Program-made: the position numbers and the translations under genes
The notes under the pieces: model-generated
What the model was told of the DNA's origin: nothing
What the model saw: only the letters and a program-made list of their open reading frames with translations
Database searches by the model: none
Assembly (NCBI RefSeq): GCF_041080655.1
Contig: NZ_CP163525.1
Location: 9,424,001-9,488,000 of the forward strand
DNA: 64,000 bases
Reading direction: 5' to 3'
Origin: Streptomyces sp. CG4
GTDB lineage: Bacteria; Actinomycetota; Actinomycetes; Streptomycetales; Streptomycetaceae
Part shown: piece by piece, positions 59,349 through 64,000 of the stretch
Layout of the letters: every line of letters starts with the position of its first letter
Position numbering within the stretch: position 1 is the stretch's first letter

Positions 59349-60296
59349 TCAGCTGTCCATCAGAGCGGTGACATAGGCATCCAGCCGCTCCTCCACAGCG
59401 CGCGTCGTCAGCTCTCTCCTCCCTGCCTCCCGCCATGGCAGGGCCACCTGTTGCACTTCTTCTGATATCGCCAGCGCGTCCCGCACCTGCCAATACAGCC
59501 GCTCGCCCGCGGTCGCGGCCAGTGCCCCGCCGGCCTTCTCATACGCCTCAGCGAACCGCAGGCCCCACGCCGGGGCGTGCAGCAGAGCGAGGTTGGTGGA
59601 GCAGTGCGCGACGTCGAGGTCTGCCGGGCCCCAGGAGGTCTGTGCCCAGTCGACGACGCCGGTGATGCGGGGACTTGCCGGGCTTGTTGGCGGCACGTCG
59701 AACAGTACGTTGCCGGGTTGGAAGTCCCGGTGCAGGAATCGCCCTTCATAGGGCGGCGCGGGCTGTCGGATCACGTCGATCGCCGCGGCCCATACCGCCA
59801 CGTCAGCGCCCTTCGGAGTCACGACAGTGTCGGCTGTCGTCGACGCCACATACTCCCGGGGCCGCTCGGCGGGTCGCAACGCGTGGATCGCCACGAGCTG
59901 ACGGGCCAGCAGAGGGACGCGCGTCCCCAACCCCTCATCGTCGAGGACCGTGCGGCCCGCCAGATGTGTCATCAGGAGCGACGGATACTCGCAATGCGCG
60001 GCGGTCGGATCCACCGCGACCAGTCCAGGAGCCGGTACGCCGGTCCCCGTCAGCAGGGTCAGGGCGCCGGCCTCCCTGTTCAGCCAGTCCTCGGCGTGCT
60101 CCACGTTGACGAAGGTCCGCAGTACCAGGTCACGGGTGCCTCCATCCCGCCTCGTGATGGTCAGCCGCCGCATTTCAGCGGTGATGCCGCCGTGCAGCGC
60201 CTCTGTTTTGACGACCCGTTCGCCGACCTCCAGGTGCCGGCTCACCCAATCCAGGGTCAACGGCCTGACAGCCGCCGCCTCATCGTGGTTTGTCAC
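59349..60296 (-). CDS. Aminoglycoside phosphotransferase-family kinase
   Basis: The 315-residue protein has an APH/choline-kinase fold: RDLVLRTFVN (ATP-Lys region), VPAPGLVAVD, catalytic loop FLHRDFQPGNVLFD and metal-binding GVVDWAQTSWGPADLDVAH. The substrate could be an antibiotic or a small metabolite. It stands alone, and downstream sequences are relic-rich. Confidence 0.9.
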   Translation of the reverse strand: MTNHDEAAAVRPLTLDWVSRHLEVGERVVKTEALHGGITAEMRRLTITRRDGGTRDLVLRTFVNVEHAEDWLNREAGALTLLTGTGVPAPGLVAVDPTAAHCEYPSLLMTHLAGRTVLDDEGLGTRVPLLARQLVAIHALRPAERPREYVASTTADTVVTPKGADVAVWAAAIDVIRQPAPPYEGRFLHRDFQPGNVLFDVPPTSPASPRITGVVDWAQTSWGPADLDVAHCSTNLALLHAPAWGLRFAEAYEKAGGALAATAGERLYWQVRDALAISEEVQQVALPWREAGRRELTTRAVEERLDAYVTALMDS

Positions 60297-60746
60297 CGCG
60301 CCACCCCATCATCCGGACGGCGACCGCGCAAAAGCTTTCCTTGGAGGCGATCAACGCTGTTCTGTTCCTCGCGCCCGGTCACGGCCCGGAGCACAACTCG
60401 GTGCCCACGGCAGGAGAGACCAGCCATCCTCCCACCACAAACCCACACGTGCCGTTGAAACTCCGCTACTTCGCTTTCGCCGTCACGACGGTCAGCCAGG
60501 GCTCAACAGCAACGGACATGCGACTCGTCGGCAGAGCCACCAGAGTCCCTGCGAGCGTGCCGCGGAGAGCGACCATCGCGGGTCGGGCGAGCAGGGGCAT
60601 CTTGCGAAGGAGGGCAAACCCCACCCGGCGATGACGACCTGATCCAACTGGCGACTGTCCGCACGGACGGCCCCGCGGGGACCCGCGTAGGGGTTTCGTC
60701 GCAGCATTCGGCTGCTTTGCGAGGTGGTAGCAGGCAGCATGGCAGG
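60297..60746. other. Intergenic region with a possible C-terminal gene fragment on the minus strand
   Basis: The frame 60466-60600 (minus) encodes MPLLARPAMVALRGTLAG then TLVALPTSRMSVAVEPW and LTVVTAKAK, a protein-like C-terminus without an upstream gene body, so it may be a relic. No other gene is supported. The promoter of the phosphotransferase gene must lie near 60297-60400. Confidence 0.4.
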
Positions 60747-61222
60747 GTGTCTGATCTGCTGTGGGATGACGTCAGGAGCTTCTTCGATCCGGATGTGATG
60801 GGGTCGTTGCCGGACGTGCGTGTGCCGGATGCGTCTGTGGAGGACTGGTCCGCGGTGCTGGACCTTGTGAGCGCGAGTGGCTGGCAGTTCCAGTACTCCG
60901 TGGGTGAGGTCGTGATGCCGCTGCCCCGGGCCGAGGAGGTGTTGTCCCGTCCGGCGGATGCGGAATGTGCGTATTTGCTAGTCCGGCCGATCCCTGACGT
61001 GAGGGTGATCTTCCATTTCTATGCCGCAGACGAGATCGACTTCGACGTGGACCTGCGGGAGTTGCAGGGCCAGGAGCGGCTTGATGTCTTTTGCGGCTTC
61101 CTTCGGGCGATCGGTCGCCGGCTGGGCAAACCTGTGCTGATGGATCCGGAGTCTGACCAAGGCATCCGGTGCTCGCGTTCGATGTCGAGGCCGACCGCGT
61201 GGTGCTGTTGGCGGACCCACAG
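60747..61222 (+). pseudogene. Hypothetical gene with a late frameshift
   Basis: From GTG 60747 the frame encodes VSDLLWDDVRSFFDPDVMG, ASVEDWSAVLDLVSASGWQ, YSVGEVVMPLPRAEEVL, DVRVIFHFYAADEIDFDVDL and VFCGFLRAIGRRLGKPVLMDPESD. It then becomes Ser/Arg/Trp-rich. The next frame reads HPVLAFDVEADRVVLLADPQAN before a stop at 61220-61222, a natural C-terminus. A single-base indel near 61160 therefore separates two parts of one gene. The family is a Streptomyces conserved protein of unknown function. Confidence 0.6.
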
Positions 61223-61260
61223 GCCAACTGACTTGTACCGCCGCTATGGGCAGTAGTACC

Positions 61261-61458
61261 TCAAGGGTCGCGCCGCGTTCGGCCAGTTACCGGGTCGGGA
61301 CAGCAGCCCCGTCGCACAGCCGAAGTCCAGGATCCGCAGCCCGGCCACGTCCCCGACCAGGTCCAGGATCGCGGGCCTGCCGGAGAGGGCGTTGAACGGC
61401 TGGTGGCGCCGTGCTCGGCGTACGCCTCGCCTGATGTGTCGCAGTCGGATGACTTCAT
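61261..61458 (-). pseudogene. N-terminal relic of a SAM-dependent methyltransferase
   Basis: The minus strand encodes MKSSDCDTSGEAYAEHGAT, then in a shifted frame HQPFNALSGRPAILDLVGDV and AGLRILDFGCATGLLSRPG. This is the N-terminus and SAM motif I of class I methyltransferases. The frameshift and abrupt end mark a broken fragment. Confidence 0.6.
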
Positions 61459-61832
61459 ACGCCGATCCTCACACCTTGCGGCCGCGGGGGATCATCAGCC
61501 GTCCACGCTCGTAGTCCGGCCGCCGGGGCCGTGAAGGATCAGGAGCAGGCATTCCAGAGCCGGCTCGCGGGTGCCCGTCGGACCCATGTGAATCACCGGA
61601 CGCTGTCACCGGCAACGCGGGCCAGGCCACCGAACGTCTCCCAACTCGGTAACTGCCCCTCCCGGCGTTGGTGTTTTCCGGTCCGCCTTGAGGCGTTGCG
61701 ACCGGTGTTCGGGCGCCGGGCGAACAAGGTCTCAACCCTGTCCCATAAGAACTCTTCGAGGCCCCGCGCCCCCGTCATTTGTGTACTGAAAACCGCGTGG
61801 CACCGTCCGTCACGCGCGTGGATCATGAGCGG
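61459..61832. other. Intergenic region, no supported gene
   Basis: A minus-strand frame ends RRPDYERGRLMIPRGRKV near 61480 and may be another decayed gene, but it has no convincing start or family. The promoter for the VOC gene should be in 61740-61830. Confidence 0.35.
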
Positions 61833-62219
61833 ATGGCGCGACTCCATGACATCGTCTTCGACTGCGCTCACCCCGCAGCCACGGCCCGCTTCTGGGCTGC
61901 GGCTCTGGACGGCTATGCCGTCGCACCCTACGACGCTGCGGAACTCGCACGCCTGCGCTCCCTTGGGATCACCAGCACCGAAGACGACCCCACCGTGCTC
62001 GTCGAGACGGCACACGGAGGACCTCGGCTGTGGTTCCAACTCGTGCCAGAGGCCAAGAGCGTGAAAAATCGTCTGCACCTGGACCTGCTCGCTACGGACC
62101 CAGAGGCGGAGATCCGACGCCTGACGGCTCTCGGCGCGACCGTTCAGGCTCGCCACACGGACAACATCGTCTTTACCGATCCCGAAGGCAATGAGTTCTG
62201 TCTTTCGCTGACGGGCTGA
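61833..62219 (+). CDS. VOC-family (Glyoxalase_6-like) protein
   Basis: The 128-residue protein reads MARLHDIVFDCAHPAATARFWAAALDGY, with PRLWFQLVPEAKSVKNRLHLDL and VFTDPEGNEFCLS. This order, including KNRxHLD, is typical of the Glyoxalase_6 group of small VOC proteins. The specific ligand is unknown. ATG 61833 is chosen over an upstream in-frame start because family members begin at this point. Confidence 0.88.
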   Translation: MARLHDIVFDCAHPAATARFWAAALDGYAVAPYDAAELARLRSLGITSTEDDPTVLVETAHGGPRLWFQLVPEAKSVKNRLHLDLLATDPEAEIRRLTALGATVQARHTDNIVFTDPEGNEFCLSLTG

Positions 62220-62816
62220 CGGGCTGATGGCTGGTCGGCGGCTCAGATCCGGAATGATCTCCGCGTGGCTGGTGTGATCACGGCAAGCGTGTCACTGCTG
62301 CGCCTCGCTCGTGAACTGGTCGTCCATCGGGCGCTGTCCCCGTCGCTATGACGCGGGAGGGCAGCCGGAGCGACCCCGCAGAACATTGTGCGCGGCCCGT
62401 CCAGTGCTCGGCCACGTACTACTCAACGCCCCCGCTCGACGCCGATACAGACACGATCCCGTGCGCCAACACGGTCTGCGACCGCATCGACGACCGGCGC
62501 AGGGCCACCGTGAGGCCTTAGCCCACGCCAGCCTCGGACGGTTCAGTTCGCTGGCGCCTCGCCTCGCTACCTCACTTTCGCCGAGTTACTCATTGTGACT
62601 CTCCAGCAGGCCGAACACTGACGGCACCCCCTACACCGGCGAGACGAGCAGACGAACCACCTCAACTCTCCTGCCGAAGAACAGAGTCCATGCACACTTC
62701 CAGACGCGTCTGCGCCTGGTTATCGTCAGAGGACTCAGCTGCCCCGTGTGCCGTAATACGTGCAGAGTGAGGGGCAGCAGAGGGGCGGGCACGCGGTAGT
62801 TGCCGGAGGTTGTCCA
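62220..62816. other. Intergenic region, no supported gene
   Basis: A short direct repeat GCTGACGG occurs at about 62209-62225 immediately past the VOC stop. No frame in the rest has good start signals with family-like content. Confidence 0.5.
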
Positions 62817-64000
62817 GTGGCCATGGAAGACCGGAGCGGTCCCTCATGGGAGAACGTCCATGCCGGCGTGGAGGCGGTGATCGGGCGCTGGGACGACGCG
62901 GTGGCACGAATCTCCGACGAGAAGGCGGCCCAGCAGACAGTGCGCGAGTATCTCGTGGACTTCGTATTTCCCCACGCTGACTCTCCTGAGGACGAAGCAG
63001 CGTTCCTGTTCATGCTCGCATGGCGATTCGCCGAACTGGGGCGATTTGCTGACGACCTTACTGTCCTTGAGTGGATTGCGGAGTTGTACGCCGGCCAGAC
63101 CGACGGTGATGTGGCCGTGGCCGTGCTCATGACGCTGGCGGACGTGGCCATGGAACTGGCGCCGCGCTATGTGGACCCGGACCGTGTCGTAGCGATCTTG
63201 AATCGGGCGGTGGACCAGGTCGCCTCAGATGTTTCGCCGGCGATTGAGCGAGCGGCGTGCCGAGCGCTCGCCTATGGGGCCATCCTCACCAGCACGGTTC
63301 CGATGGCCGACGGAGTTCGCGGCATCAGGCGGCAGGCCGAGCCGTGGCGCATGATCATCGACCGCTGGTCGGGGAACGGGGATGCAGTTCTGCGCTGGCG
63401 GCTCGCGCAAGCCCACTTCCATATTGGTCTGGTTCACCTGCTGTTGGGGGAAGATGCGTCAGCCGACGACAGGTTCGCCCGTGCGGCCATGCAGTCGAAC
63501 GGATTGGCCATCAACGTCGCCGCGGGCGAAGGGCTCGACACGGAATACTTCGCCCGCGGCGAGTACGCGCGCCGCATTCTTCGCGCCGTCGAGCTCCCGG
63601 GCCGTGCGGCACACCTCACGCCCGAGTTGCTCTTATCTCCTGCCGCGAACCGGCAGGAGAGAGGGCGTGAGCGGCATCAGGCGAAAGCGCTCGTCCGCGC
63701 TGCACAGCTCCGGCACAGGCGATCAGTCGGCGACGTAAAGACGTGGTGCTGCTGCGGAGCCCCCTTTGCACTGCTTCTACGCAACTTCGGTCTCCTGGAG
63801 TCCACGATTCGCCTGCCGAGGGCAGATCACGGGGGCGGACAGGGCTTCCACCAGGCTCAGACGTACACCTATGCACGTCGCGGCGATCATGTGGTGCGAG
63901 AGCTGGGACGCGAGGTTGACATCGTGCAGGTGGCTACCTCGCAATCGGCAAACCTCGAGCTCGACCCCTGGCGATTCCACGGCGAGCCGCTCTCTCAGGC
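62817..64000 (+). CDS. Helical-repeat-like hypothetical protein, runs off the right edge
   Basis: GTG at 62817 follows GGAGG with 8-nt spacing, and the frame stays open to the window end, giving at least 394 residues. The sequence is rich in amphipathic helices (GRWDDAVARISDEKAAQQTVREY, AAFLFMLAWRFAELGRFADDL, RFARAAMQSNGLAINVAAGEG), resembling TPR-type repeats. A TTA codon is present at 63633-63635. The last part includes WCCCGAPFALLLRNFGLLESTIRLP, near a possible nuclease or NTPase domain, but this is too partial to name. It is not seen as a complete ORF because no stop lies inside the window. Confidence 0.75.
   Translation, partial: MAMEDRSGPSWENVHAGVEAVIGRWDDAVARISDEKAAQQTVREYLVDFVFPHADSPEDEAAFLFMLAWRFAELGRFADDLTVLEWIAELYAGQTDGDVAVAVLMTLADVAMELAPRYVDPDRVVAILNRAVDQVASDVSPAIERAACRALAYGAILTSTVPMADGVRGIRRQAEPWRMIIDRWSGNGDAVLRWRLAQAHFHIGLVHLLLGEDASADDRFARAAMQSNGLAINVAAGEGLDTEYFARGEYARRILRAVELPGRAAHLTPELLLSPAANRQERGRERHQAKALVRAAQLRHRRSVGDVKTWCCCGAPFALLLRNFGLLESTIRLPRADHGGGQGFHQAQTYTYARRGDHVVRELGREVDIVQVATSQSANLELDPWRFHGEPLSQ

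Overview
The window is very GC-rich, with codons ending mostly in G or C, GTG and TTG starts, strong purine-rich ribosome binding sites and long perfect hairpins as terminators. With a 2-methylisoborneol operon, cyclic-nucleotide-binding encapsulin shells, a DUF574-type methyltransferase and rare TTA codons, it points to a Streptomyces chromosome, probably towards an arm because of the many decayed genes on the right. Identifications come from motifs read by eye, without database searches.

Region 1 (1-7.6 kb). A compact leftward operon holds a small unknown protein, a trans-polyprenyl diphosphate synthase and a latex-clearing-protein-like (DUF2236/MpaB) haem oxygenase without a signal peptide. 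An NTF2-like protein follows, then a TetR regulator divergent from an MMPL exporter, then two tandem small secreted paralogues with matching leaders and terminators.

Region 2 (7.75-26.2 kb, possibly to 28.2 kb). This is a bidirectional biosynthetic cluster around a divergent promoter region at 17.5-17.9 kb. Leftward lie a dissociated reducing polyketide/fatty-acid synthase (PPTase, malonyltransferase, ketoreductase, ACP, dehydratase, GcvT-like protein, a ketosynthase fused to a chain-length-factor-like domain, a second degenerate PPTase), an SDR and an MFS exporter. Rightward lie a thioesterase, a covalent-FAD oxidoreductase, a Baeyer-Villiger-type monooxygenase, an esterase, an aldehyde dehydrogenase, aspartate 1-decarboxylase (beta-alanine supply) and a glutamine-dependent asparagine-synthetase-like amidase/ligase. 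A convergent acyl-CoA ligase follows. The inferred product is a beta-alanine-containing, oxidatively trimmed polyene or fatty acyl amide. Content recalls highly reducing type II PKS pathways of the ishigamide type, but the KS-CLF fusion is unusual.

Region 3 (28.2-39.5 kb). Regulators (an anti-sigma-like ATPase, a winged-helix protein, an XRE/TPR regulator) precede a double encapsulin locus. Shell 1 is followed by 2-methylisoborneol synthase and geranyl diphosphate 2-C-methyltransferase. Shell 2 overlaps a cysteine desulfurase with a Pro/Gly-rich N-terminal extension. An FMN-binding protein lies between them on the opposite strand. Shell 2 has an in-frame TTA codon.

Region 4 (39.5-64 kb). This is accessory and housekeeping-like material: a large secreted multidomain protein (trefoil-like, aerolysin-like, Ig-like), a GNAT-IF1 couple, IS5-type transposase remnants, secreted proteins, VOC proteins, a ProC-like reductase, an AAA ATPase, a DUF574 methyltransferase, an L,D-transpeptidase lipoprotein, an erythromycin-esterase-like hydrolase, a two-component system and a phosphotransferase. 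Frameshifted or truncated genes (GNAT, alpha/beta hydrolase, methyltransferase, membrane-anchored protein) are scattered among them. A helical-repeat-like gene runs off the right edge.
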